Assembly: GCA_015654915.1 (NCBI GenBank)
Contig: JAATFY010000151.1
Span: 1-9,324, forward strand
Reading direction: 5' to 3'
Length of the DNA: 9,324 nt
DNA from: Rhodospirillales bacterium
GTDB lineage: Bacteria; Pseudomonadota; Alphaproteobacteria; UBA9219
This document shows, piece after piece, positions 1 to 6,041 of this stretch (position 1 is the first letter of the stretch; every line of letters begins with the position of its first letter). Under the pieces are notes generated by a model. The model was given only the letters and a program-made list of their open reading frames with translations. It was not told where the DNA came from and made no database searches. The position numbers were made by a program, and so were the translations under genes.

Positions 1-1
1 C

Positions 2-736
2 GACCATTTTTCCTCGGTGGCCTCGAATTACGCCAAATTCAGGCCGTCCTATCCCGACGCGCTGTTCGCGTGGCTGGCGAGCCTCGCGCGGCGTAACGAT
101 CTGGCATGGGACTGCGTCTGCGGCAGCGGGCAAGCCTCGCTCGGATTGGCGAAACATTTCACCCGCGTCATCGCCACCGACGCCAGCGCGGCCCAGCTTA
201 AAGAAGCCAAACCCGACCCAAAAATCGATTATCGCGTCGCGGTCGCCGAAAATGCCGGACTACCGGACAAATCGGCCGATCTTGTTACCGTCGCGCAGGC
301 CGCGCACTGGCTGAAACTGGATCTGTTCTATGCCGAAGCGCGGCGCGTCCTGAAGCCGGACGGCATTCTGGCGGTGTGGACCTATGAAGGCGTTTCAGTA
401 GACGATCAGGCGACCATGAGTCTGATTAAGGCCTATCAAAAAACCGTCGAGCCTTTCTGGCCGCCCGAGCGCGCCTATGTCATGGATCATTACCGCACCT
501 TGCCATTCCCCTTTCCACAGGAAATTACGGCGCCCGATTTCCGGATGGAAATTCCCTGGAATCTCGCGCAACTGACCGGCTATTTCCGCAGCTGGTCGGC
601 CAATAAATATTTCAAAAATAAAAACGGCGGCGATCCGGTCGACGATCTCGAGAAGGAACTGACGACCATTTGGGGCGATCCGGCAGTGGCCAAGACGGTA
701 ACGTTCCCCGTCTATATGCGCGTCGCGAGAGTGTGA
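2..736 (+). CDS. Class I SAM-dependent methyltransferase (5' end outside window)
   Basis: Predicted Methyltransf_11-type methyltransferase; the substrate cannot be read from the sequence. The frame is open to the left edge: the bases before the first possible GTG (17-19) encode Asp-His-Phe-Ser-Ser. This continues naturally into VASNYAKFRPSYPDALFAWL, the usual N-terminal signature of this family, so the true start lies upstream and about 244 residues are visible. The SAM-binding motif I region reads WDCVCGSGQAS, followed by the acidic strand-2 end VIATDAS. The motif IV/post-motif region is LPDKSADLVTVAQAAHWL, then FYAEARRVLKPDGILAVWTYE. Motif I is slightly unusual, with Val where the first Gly of GxGxG is expected. 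The stop codon overlaps a possible GTG start of ftsX by four bases (GTGA, 733-736), so the two are probably cotranscribed. Methyltransferase assignment is secure; the specific role is unknown. Confidence 0.88.
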   Translation, partial: DHFSSVASNYAKFRPSYPDALFAWLASLARRNDLAWDCVCGSGQASLGLAKHFTRVIATDASAAQLKEAKPDPKIDYRVAVAENAGLPDKSADLVTVAQAAHWLKLDLFYAEARRVLKPDGILAVWTYEGVSVDDQATMSLIKAYQKTVEPFWPPERAYVMDHYRTLPFPFPQEITAPDFRMEIPWNLAQLTGYFRSWSANKYFKNKNGGDPVDDLEKELTTIWGDPAVAKTVTFPVYMRVARV

Positions 737-738
737 TC

Positions 739-1632
739 ATGGCCCTGCCCCGCCACATATTCGCCCCCGCCTTCCGGCACCAGCGCCTCGGTTGGCTGTT
801 CGCCGCGCTGATCGGCATTCTGGTGTATGTCGCGAGTTTCGCCATGGCGGCGGAAGCGACGTTATCGGCCATTACCTTCACATGGGACAAAGGCATGGAA
901 ACCCGCATGACGGTTGAGATTCCGGCCGTCAATGATGAGTCTTCGGTATCGCAAGCGGATCGCGTCAGGCAGGTAACCTCCATCCTCCGCGCCATGCCGG
1001 AAGTGACTTCGGTCACGCCGGTCGCGGACGAAGAAACCGCGCGGCTGCTCAAGCCGTGGATCAGCAGCCCCGAACTTCTGAAGGCCTTGCCGATGCCGAG
1101 CCTGATCGATATCGAGCGCAAAGCGGGCAGCAGCTTGACGGCAAATGCGGTGGAAGACCTTCTCAAAAACACCATCAGCGACACGCATGTGGACGATCAC
1201 GCCGCGTGGCTGGCCGACATGTCGCATCTTGTCACCGGCCTTGCCGCCATCGCCGGATTGATGATTTTTCTGACCGGAGTCACGCTGATTATCGCCGTCA
1301 ATCTGATGTGCCGCGCCATTATGGCGACCGAACGCGATACGCTGGCGCTTTTGCACAGCATGGGCGCGGAAGATGACGACATCGCGCGGAATTTCCAGTT
1401 TCATGCCTATAGGCTGGCCGGAAAAGCGGCATGGCCCGGCTTCGCCTTCGCCCTTCTGAGCGCCGGTATCCTGCTCTTTTTCCTGCGGCATTTCGCCAAT
1501 CCGGAATCGCTGCGACTCCTGCACTGGATCGGCCTCGGCGCCGCGGTATTTCTGGTGCCGCTGGTCGCCATATGGATCGCCGCCGTATCGGCGCGGCTAT
1601 CGACCCTGAAACTTCTGCGCGCCATGCCATGA
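739..1632 (+). CDS. ftsX: Cell division protein FtsX-like ABC permease
   Basis: Predicted inner-membrane partner of the FtsE ATPase, which in other bacteria controls peptidoglycan hydrolases at the division septum. From ATG 739 it is 297 residues with FtsX topology. There is a short cytoplasmic start, TM1 at about 18-38, and a periplasmic domain of about 120 residues. TM2 lies at about 165-190, followed by the cytoplasmic FtsX-type stretch TERDTLALLHSMGAEDDDIA (197-216), then TM3 at about 231-251 and TM4 at about 260-283. I chose ATG 739 because GAGAG lies 7 bases upstream at 727-731. GTG 733 would give a GTGA overlap with the methyltransferase stop and is almost as likely. The longer frame from 670 lies inside the methyltransferase and is rejected. 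The 3' end overlaps the next gene by ATGA. ftsE is not in the visible sequence; a methyltransferase sits where ftsE usually is. Confidence 0.87.
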   Translation: MALPRHIFAPAFRHQRLGWLFAALIGILVYVASFAMAAEATLSAITFTWDKGMETRMTVEIPAVNDESSVSQADRVRQVTSILRAMPEVTSVTPVADEETARLLKPWISSPELLKALPMPSLIDIERKAGSSLTANAVEDLLKNTISDTHVDDHAAWLADMSHLVTGLAAIAGLMIFLTGVTLIIAVNLMCRAIMATERDTLALLHSMGAEDDDIARNFQFHAYRLAGKAAWPGFAFALLSAGILLFFLRHFANPESLRLLHWIGLGAAVFLVPLVAIWIAAVSARLSTLKLLRAMP

Positions 1633-2231
1633 TCAGCGTCCGTTTCCAGCGTTACGCGATTGTTATGATCGGCCTTCTGGCAGGCCTCTGGCTGATCGGC
1701 CTGCGCCTGTTCGTCACCCATATCGAAGCGTTGCCGGAACCGCCCGTCGGGCCCGCGCTGGAGGCGACCGACGCGATTGTGGTTCTGACCGGCGGCAGCG
1801 AGCGTTTTGTCACGGGACTTGAATTGCTGAATTCCGGCAAGGGCAAAAAGCTTTTCATCTCCGGCGTGCATCCGGGGCTGACGCTCGATCATCTGCTCGG
1901 CGGGCAGCCGGTGACAGCGGCATTGCGCAAGTGCTGCATCATCCTCGGCCATGCGGCGGAAAGCACGACGGGCAACGCCGAGGAAACCCAAACCTGGATG
2001 GCGCTTGAAAACTACCGTTCGTTGCGCCTCGTCACCGCCAATTACCACATGCCGCGCAGTTTGCTGGTTTTCCATGCCGCTTTGCCGGATATCGCCATCA
2101 TTCCGCACCCGGTGGCGCCGGACAGCGTAAAACTGAAAAACTGGTGGCGGCATCCGGGCACCGCCAGCCTTCTTGTGACGGAATACGATAAATACCTTCT
2201 GGCACTGCTGCGCGTGGAACTCGGCGCATGA
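1629..2231 (+). CDS. DUF218 / YdcF-family membrane-anchored protein
   Basis: A 200-residue member of the DUF218 (YdcF/SanA-like) family, whose biochemical role is poorly defined. Members are linked to cell-envelope functions, and the alphaproteobacterial position next to ftsX and plsC supports that. One N-terminal hydrophobic segment (about residues 9-29) anchors the protein, with the conserved domain predicted on the periplasmic side. Family motifs are visible in order: DAIVVLTGGSERF (48-60), GHAAESTTGNAEET (107-120) and LRLVTANYHMPRS (132-144). The start ATG overlaps the ftsX stop (ATGA, 1629-1632) and the stop overlaps the plsC start (ATGA, 2228-2231), which indicates translational coupling at both ends. 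A longer frame reaching back to 1431 is only the shadow of ftsX. Two adjacent cysteines (102-103) are present but are not a recognised motif. Confidence 0.88.
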   Translation: MISVRFQRYAIVMIGLLAGLWLIGLRLFVTHIEALPEPPVGPALEATDAIVVLTGGSERFVTGLELLNSGKGKKLFISGVHPGLTLDHLLGGQPVTAALRKCCIILGHAAESTTGNAEETQTWMALENYRSLRLVTANYHMPRSLLVFHAALPDIAIIPHPVAPDSVKLKNWWRHPGTASLLVTEYDKYLLALLRVELGA

Positions 2232-2941
2232 TTTGGCTCCGGTCGCTTTTTTTCAACGTCGCTCTTTACGGCTCGACCGTCCTGATGTGTTGCCTGATGG
2301 TGGGAAGCCTGATCCTGCCGCGCCGGTATATGCTGCATGTCGTGCATCTGTGGCTGCATCAGGTCGAATGGATCGAACGCACATTCGGCAACATTACCTA
2401 TCGCGTCATCGGACGCGAATATGTTCCGGAGGGCGCCTGCATCATTGCCGCCAAGCACCAATCGGCATGGGAAACATTCAAATTGCATCTGCTGTTCGGC
2501 GATCCGGCCATCGTGCTGAAAAAGGAATTGCTGCGCATTCCCATCTGGGGCTGGTATCTGGGGCGCTCCGGCATGATCCCGATCGACCGCGCCGGACGCG
2601 CCAAGGCTTTGTCGGCCATGATGCAGGCGGCGCACAAGGCGGCGGATATGGGACGCAAGATCGTGATTTTCCCGCAAGGCACGCGCGTCGCCGTCGGCGC
2701 ATCGAAGCCTTACAAAAGCGGCGTGGTCGCCCTCTATCAGGAACTGAATTTGCCGATCGTGCCGATGGCGCTGAATTCCGGATTGTTCTGGCCCAAGAAC
2801 AGCTTCATCAAGAAACCGGGCGTTATCACCATCGAGTTCCTGCCGCCGATTCCGCCCGGTCTGCCCCGCGCCGCGATGATGGAGCGGCTGGAAAGCGAAC
2901 TTGAGGCCGCCACTAACCGCTTGACCGGCCAACGCAATTAA
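2228..2941 (+). CDS. plsC: 1-acyl-sn-glycerol-3-phosphate acyltransferase (PlsC family)
   Basis: Predicted lysophosphatidate acyltransferase, which transfers an acyl group to the sn-2 position of lysophosphatidic acid at the inner membrane to make phosphatidic acid. It is 237 residues, normal for the family, with a hydrophobic N-terminal membrane segment (about 7-30). The four acyltransferase blocks are visible: AAKHQSAWETF (74-84), GMIPIDR (115-121), FPQGTR (148-153) with following YKSG (162-165), and IVPMALNSG (177-185). Block I is HX4E rather than HX4D, and block III has Gln in place of Glu. I recall both variants from alphaproteobacterial homologues, so I do not read them as inactivation. 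It is the last gene of the coupled group and starts within an ATGA overlap. The exact lysolipid substrate is not determined, and an ornithine-lipid-type acyltransferase is a less likely alternative. Confidence 0.87.
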   Translation: MIWLRSLFFNVALYGSTVLMCCLMVGSLILPRRYMLHVVHLWLHQVEWIERTFGNITYRVIGREYVPEGACIIAAKHQSAWETFKLHLLFGDPAIVLKKELLRIPIWGWYLGRSGMIPIDRAGRAKALSAMMQAAHKAADMGRKIVIFPQGTRVAVGASKPYKSGVVALYQELNLPIVPMALNSGLFWPKNSFIKKPGVITIEFLPPIPPGLPRAAMMERLESELEAATNRLTGQRN

Positions 2942-2969
2942 TTGGCCGCCGCGCGGGCAGCCGTGGATG

Positions 2970-2978
2970 TGCTATATT
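2970..2978 (+). promoter_or_regulatory. Possible extended -10 promoter element
   Basis: TGCTATATT fits an extended -10 (TGn then TATAAT-like) and lies about 50 bases before the ATG at 3029. This suits a separate transcript for the 213-residue gene after the plsC operon. No convincing -35 hexamer is placed 16-18 bases upstream, so the call is weak. Confidence 0.25.
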
Positions 2979-3028
2979 TGCCTGATATTAAAGGCATTTT
3001 TGCAGCGACGCATTTGCAGGGTTTTCGT

Positions 3029-3670
3029 ATGGCCGATTACACAAATTTACCTCCCGTCGGGAAAGATTTCCGCGCCCTGATCGAACGCCTGCGGCGCGAG
3101 AATACCGGCGAGATCGAGCAAACGGTCCATCCGCAAAACGTTCCCTTCGTTATCGGGAACCTGTTCGACGCGGCGAAAGAAAAAGTGGCGGCGCTGATAT
3201 GGCGCCTGAACGACGGCCCGTACGCCGTACCGTCTGTCGGGGACGCCGCCGTGAAGTTCTTAAGAAACAATCCGGCGGGCACGCTCGAAATCCTGTGCGA
3301 AACGAAAATCGATTTTGACAGCCCGCTGATGAAGGCTCTAATCGCAAATAACCTTGAGAACAGAGTGGGGTTGTGGGAAGTACCGCCCCGGCTTCATGAG
3401 AACTACAAAGACACCCGCACAATCGCCGATGGCAGCCATTACTTGCGCATTTATTCCCGCGCAAGGTCGGGTGGTGTCGTCCAGTTCGGCAAAACAGTCA
3501 TAAGCGAAAAATCACAGCGCGATTTTGACTGGCTGCGTGACAGGTCCGCAGAGTTTTTTTGGCCACCAGTTCCGGTACCACCGCTTATATCCGTAAGAGA
3601 TTTGGTAACGCCCGAGATGCGAAGGATATTTCCTTCCAGCCTCTTTATTCCGAAAAACACGCCCCGATAA
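3029..3670 (+). CDS. Hypothetical protein, 213 aa, unrecognised
   Basis: I do not recognise this family. The start ATG 3029 is chosen because CAGGG lies 7-8 bases upstream (3017-3021). The longer frame back to 2942 would begin at the first base after the plsC stop and has no ribosome site. The protein is soluble-looking, with no signal peptide or membrane segment. It has a charged helical N-terminus (residues 13-30), a central alpha/beta-looking part (TLEILCETKIDF, 85-96), then HYLRIYSR (137-144) followed by VVQFGKTVISEKSQRDFDWL (150-169) and FFWPP (176-180). The pattern 'H/D-x-YR... VxFG... F..LW' loosely resembles the end of small PLD-like or effector-type domains, but no duplicated HKD motif is seen, so this is only a structural impression. 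The C-terminal 30 residues are Pro-rich. It ends 7 bases before the convergent dut stop. Confidence 0.7.
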   Translation: MADYTNLPPVGKDFRALIERLRRENTGEIEQTVHPQNVPFVIGNLFDAAKEKVAALIWRLNDGPYAVPSVGDAAVKFLRNNPAGTLEILCETKIDFDSPLMKALIANNLENRVGLWEVPPRLHENYKDTRTIADGSHYLRIYSRARSGGVVQFGKTVISEKSQRDFDWLRDRSAEFFWPPVPVPPLISVRDLVTPEMRRIFPSSLFIPKNTPR

Positions 3671-3677
3671 AAGGCCT

Positions 3678-4142
3678 TCAGCCCTTGGCCGATTTCAATC
3701 CGGTCGAGCCGAAACCGCCGGTGCCGCGCGCCGATTCCGGCAGCGATGAGACTTGTTCCCATTCCACCCGCACATAAGAAGCTACCACCATCTGCGCAAT
3801 ACGCATGCCGCGCGTGATCGTGAAAGCTTCCGTACCGAGATTGGCGAGGATCACCTGCACCTCGCCGCGGTAATCGGCATCAATAGTGCCGGGGCTGTTG
3901 AGAACCGTGATGCCGTTTTTCAGCGCAAGGCCGGAGCGCGGGCGCACCTGCGCCTCATAGCCTTCGGGCAAGGCAATCGAAAGGCCGGTCGGAACCAGAG
4001 CGCGCCTGCCGGGCTCGATCACAATATCGTTGGCGACGGCGGCGCAAAGGTCCATTCCGGCGGCATGCTCGGTGGCATAGGCCGGAACACCGAGTCCCTC
4101 GGCATGCGGCAGCGTTGTGATGGCAACGGAGATTTTTGGCAT
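3678..4142 (-). CDS. dut: Deoxyuridine 5'-triphosphate nucleotidohydrolase (dUTPase)
   Basis: Trimeric dUTPase, which hydrolyses dUTP to dUMP and pyrophosphate in the cytoplasm. It keeps uracil out of DNA and supplies dUMP for thymidylate synthesis. It is 154 residues, a typical length, with all five motifs: AGMDLCA (29-35), PRSGLA (68-73), GTIDADYRGEV (85-95, containing the catalytic Asp), RGMRIAQMV (111-119) and the C-terminal glycine-rich arm RGTGGFGSTG (139-148). ATG 4142 is chosen because AAGGA lies 7 bases upstream and the protein then begins at the usual family position. The frame extends 21 more codons upstream, but those codons translate the palindromic repeat. Its normal alphaproteobacterial partner coaBC lies upstream, separated here by the GIY-YIG cassette. 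The 3' end faces the hypothetical gene with a 7-base gap and no room for a separate terminator. Confidence 0.97.
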   Translation of the reverse strand: MPKISVAITTLPHAEGLGVPAYATEHAAGMDLCAAVANDIVIEPGRRALVPTGLSIALPEGYEAQVRPRSGLALKNGITVLNSPGTIDADYRGEVQVILANLGTEAFTITRGMRIAQMVVASYVRVEWEQVSSLPESARGTGGFGSTGLKSAKG

Positions 4143-4149
4143 GATATTG

Positions 4150-4154
4150 TCCTT
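4150..4154 (-). promoter_or_regulatory. Shine-Dalgarno site of dut
   Basis: On the - strand this reads AAGGA, 7 bases before the ATG at 4140-4142. It fixes the dut start over the longer frame. The cassette's outer repeat begins only 8 bases further upstream, at 4163. Confidence 0.75.
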
Positions 4155-4162
4155 GTTCCCTA

Positions 4163-4228
4163 TTACGTCATTCCGGAAAATTTGCCGCCGCTTTTGCGAA
4201 GGCAAATTTGTCCGGAACCCAGTCAGCG
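4163..4228 (+). repeat. Palindromic repeat unit, left arm of GIY-YIG cassette
   Basis: The unit begins TTACGTCATTCCGG and ends CCGGAACCCAGTCAGCG. Inside it, 4171-4186 pairs with 4201-4217 to give a 16-bp stem with one bulged base (4210). The loop carries a further CGC-TTTT-GCG mini-stem. Its first 21 and last 25 bases are identical to the reverse complement of the right arm; only the middle differs. Confidence 0.92.
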
Positions 4229-4259
4229 ATTCGGCCGTTACTCCGTTTCAATCCTATGA

Positions 4260-4565
4260 TTAACGGACAATTTTTGGAAATAGATCTTCCCAGCCTGGGT
4301 TGGCTTCTTCAATAAGCCTTATTTTCCATGCCCGTTTCCATTTTTTCAACTGTTTTTCCCGTTTGATCGCCCCTTCAATCGAACCAAATTGCTGATAATA
4401 GACCAGCCGATGAACCTTGTGTTTTGCCGTGAACCCGCCGGTTATTTCGGCACGGTATTCGCCGATCCGTTTGATTAAATCGGAAGTCACGCCGATATAA
4501 AGCGTGCCCGCCATGGCGCTTGCGAGAATGTAAACATAACCGACAGTTTCAAAGTTAGAATACAT
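4260..4565 (-). CDS. GIY-YIG endonuclease-domain protein (UPF0213/YhbQ-like)
   Basis: A 101-residue stand-alone GIY-YIG domain, the single-strand-cleaving nuclease fold of UvrC and some homing endonucleases. Visible landmarks are YVYILAS (10-16), TLYIGVTSDL (21-30), the conserved Arg of the following helix in LIKRIGEYR (30-38), the metal-binding Glu in AIKREKQLKKWKR (66-78, Glu70), and the family tail LIEEANPGWEDL (84-95). Tyr37 replaces the His often seen in RxxEH. There is no added DNA-binding domain, so any target specificity would come from the core itself or a partner. The ATG at 4565 has no clear ribosome site; the internal Met18 would remove the GIY strand, so I keep the upstream start. 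Codon use is AT-richer than neighbouring genes. It may be read through from coaBC. The biological role of such small proteins is not settled. Confidence 0.9.
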   Translation of the reverse strand: MYSNFETVGYVYILASAMAGTLYIGVTSDLIKRIGEYRAEITGGFTAKHKVHRLVYYQQFGSIEGAIKREKQLKKWKRAWKIRLIEEANPGWEDLFPKIVR

Positions 4566-4580
4566 AAGCGCTTACTGCAC

Positions 4581-4645
4581 CGCTGACTGGGTTCCGGACA
4601 AATTTTCTTCCGCTGCGCTTCAGAAAATTTTCCGGAATGACGTAA
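4581..4645 (-). repeat. Palindromic repeat unit, right arm of GIY-YIG cassette
   Basis: Reverse-oriented copy of the left arm, one base shorter. The stem is kept although its inner base pairs differ: TCT/AGA here against GCC/GGC in the left arm. The outer edge is 4 bases from the coaBC stop codon, so the hairpin is at the very 3' end of that gene's message. Confidence 0.92.
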
Positions 4646-4649
4646 GGGG

Positions 4650-5870
4650 TTAGGCCGTCTTAAAAAACGAAACAATCTCTTCGACCAGCGCGCGCGCGAC
4701 CTGATCCTTGCTCTGGCGCGGCCATGCGTCGGATTGCGTCTGGCCTTTGCCGTCGCGGCGTAGCAGCGTCACTTCGTTATCATCCTGATTGAAAACCTTA
4801 CCCGAGCCGACATCGTTCGCCACCAGCCAATCGCAATTTTTACGCACCAATTTTTCGGATGCATTTTTCAGCATGTCGTTTGTCTCGGCGGCGAAGCCGA
4901 CCACAAGGCGCGGGCGGCGGTTACCGGCTTTGGCTAAAGTTGCGAGAATGTCCGCGTTTTTCGCCAGTTCCAGCACGGCTTTCGCCGCACCCTTTTTCAG
5001 TTTTTCATCCGACATTTCCGAAGGACGCCAGTCGGCCACAGCCGCCGCGCATACCGCCACATCGACCGGCAAGGATGCCTCGCACGCCGCCAGCATTTCC
5101 TGCGCGGTCTGCACGCGAATGGTTTTAATGCCGGCGGGATCGGGCAGTGCCGTGGGGCCGGTGACCAAAATCGTTTCCGCGCCCTGCGCGTATAACGCCT
5201 TGGCAATCGCGTGGCCCTGCTTGCCGGAGGAGCGGTTGCCGATAAAACGCACGGGATCAAGCGGCTCGAATGTGGGCCCCGATGTTACCAGCGCGCGTTT
5301 GCCACCAAGCGAACCAGCCACCGAAAAATGCGCCGCGACGGCGGCCAGAATATCGGCGACCTCCAGCATGCGGCCTTCGCCTTCCTCGCCGCAGGCCATC
5401 AGGCCGCTGGCGGGACCGAGAATTTTCACGCCGCGCTGCTGCAAGGTTTTGATGTTCGCCTGCACGGCGGCATGGGTCCACATCATGACATTCATGGCGG
5501 GTGCAATCATGACGGGCTTGTCGGTCGCGAGTAAAATCGTGCTGGCGAGATCGTCAGCCAGCCCCTGCGCCATCTTGCCGATCATGTTGGCGCTGGCAGG
5601 AGCGACAAGCACAAGATCGGCTTCGCGGCTCAATCGGATATGGCCCATCTGCGCCTCGTCGGTCAGCGACCAGAGATCGGAATAAACCTTGTCTTCCGAA
5701 AGCGCCGCGACGGACAAAGGTGTTACAAACTGCGCGCCGCCCTGCGTTAGGACACAGCGCACCTCGGCACCCGCCTCGCGCAAACGGCGGATAAGGTCGA
5801 GGCTTTTATAAGCCGCGATGCCGCCGGAAATAACCAGCAGAATGCGGCGGTTTTGCAGGGCGTTGGTCAT
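4650..5870 (-). CDS. coaBC: Bifunctional phosphopantothenoylcysteine decarboxylase / phosphopantothenate-cysteine ligase
   Basis: Catalyses two consecutive cytoplasmic steps of coenzyme A synthesis. CoaB joins 4'-phosphopantothenate to cysteine using CTP, and CoaC decarboxylates the product with FMN to give 4'-phosphopantetheine. It is 406 residues, a full-length fusion. The CoaC half (about 1-182) has the flavoprotein start ILLVISGGIAAYKS (10-23), catalytic His77 in MGHIRLSREAD, the PAMNVMMW motif (124-131) and the reductive Cys160 in ACGEEGEGRM. The CoaB half (about 190-406) has ALVTSGPTFEPLDPVRFI (193-210), NRSSGK (212-217), AAAVADWRP (275-283) and the KLKK motif (290-293). Start ATG 5870 agrees with the family, but no strong ribosome site is visible. 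A 152-bp palindromic element lies directly upstream and the GIY-YIG cassette directly downstream. Confidence 0.97.
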   Translation of the reverse strand: MTNALQNRRILLVISGGIAAYKSLDLIRRLREAGAEVRCVLTQGGAQFVTPLSVAALSEDKVYSDLWSLTDEAQMGHIRLSREADLVLVAPASANMIGKMAQGLADDLASTILLATDKPVMIAPAMNVMMWTHAAVQANIKTLQQRGVKILGPASGLMACGEEGEGRMLEVADILAAVAAHFSVAGSLGGKRALVTSGPTFEPLDPVRFIGNRSSGKQGHAIAKALYAQGAETILVTGPTALPDPAGIKTIRVQTAQEMLAACEASLPVDVAVCAAAVADWRPSEMSDEKLKKGAAKAVLELAKNADILATLAKAGNRRPRLVVGFAAETNDMLKNASEKLVRKNCDWLVANDVGSGKVFNQDDNEVTLLRRDGKGQTQSDAWPRQSKDQVARALVEEIVSFFKTA

Positions 5871-5885
5871 AGCAATTTATAACAC

Positions 5886-5914
5886 TTACGTCATTCCGGC
5901 GAAAGCCGGAATCC
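5886..5914 (+). repeat. Palindromic repeat unit, left end of 152-bp element
   Basis: Contains an 8-bp perfect stem, ATTCCGGC / GCCGGAAT, closed by a GAAA (GNRA-type) tetraloop. It is 15 bases upstream of the coaBC start codon, so the hairpin would form in the coaBC leader if transcription starts further upstream. Confidence 0.93.
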
Positions 5915-6008
5915 AGACAATTTATCCATAAGAAACGACCAAATAAGTTTGTTTTTATTGATATATCGAGAGAAATTCATACACTCAGCACAGGTTGAAC
6001 CTCCCGCC

Positions 6009-6037
6009 GGATTCCGGCTTTCGCCGGAATGACGTAA
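6009..6037 (-). repeat. Palindromic repeat unit, right end of 152-bp element
   Basis: Exact reverse complement of the 5886-5914 unit over 29 bases. It begins 4 bases after the SH3 gene stop codon on the transcribed strand. It would form a 3' hairpin in that message, but no U-tract follows, so it is not a classical intrinsic terminator. Confidence 0.93.
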
Positions 6038-6041
6038 AAAA

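Larger units (their letters stand above)
4163..4645. mobile_element. GIY-YIG cassette bounded by 65/66-bp palindromic inverted repeats
   Basis: A 483-bp unit made of two inverted repeats (4163-4228 and 4581-4645) enclosing a small GIY-YIG nuclease gene. The gene fills the space almost completely: 15 bases from the repeat on its 5' side and 31 on its 3' side. The unit lies between coaBC and dut, genes usually adjacent in alphaproteobacteria. It leaves only 4 bases after the coaBC stop and 20 bases before the dut ATG, so it fits the intergenic space without damaging either gene. The interior is visibly AT-richer than its neighbours. I find no direct target-site duplication at the outer edges. 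Mobility is inferred from architecture and from two related repeat pairs elsewhere in the window. Confidence 0.6.
5886..6037. mobile_element. 152-bp MITE-like element with perfect 29-bp inverted termini
   Basis: Two exact 29-bp inverted copies (5886-5914 and 6009-6037) enclose 94 bases of AT-rich sequence without a credible gene. The element fills most of the 171-base gap between the SH3 gene stop (6042) and the coaBC start (5870). The outer 14 bases of each end (TTACGTCATTCCGG) are identical to the ends of the GIY-YIG cassette, so the two elements are related. No direct target-site duplication is seen. It may carry transcription signals for coaBC, but I cannot identify a convincing promoter inside it. 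Confidence 0.65.

Noticed and set aside
17..19. GTG as the true start of the methyltransferase
   Set aside because: The upstream codons to the window edge encode the conserved DHFSS part of the family N-terminus, so the start is outside the window.
670..738. Longer N-terminus for ftsX
   Set aside because: It lies in the coding sequence of the methyltransferase and adds 23 non-family residues; ATG 739 or GTG 733 fits better.
4163..4228. Repeat hairpins as ordinary rho-independent terminators
   Set aside because: No U-tract follows the stems in either direction, and the same units occur in pairs, one pair inside a coding region.
4151..4660. Direct target-site duplication around the GIY-YIG cassette
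   Set aside because: The left flank (ccctat) and right flank (ggggtt) do not match as direct repeats; flanks of the 152-bp element do not match either.
4789..5685. 298-codon + strand frame opposite coaBC
   Set aside because: Antisense shadow of coaBC; Ser/Ala-rich with no domain signature.
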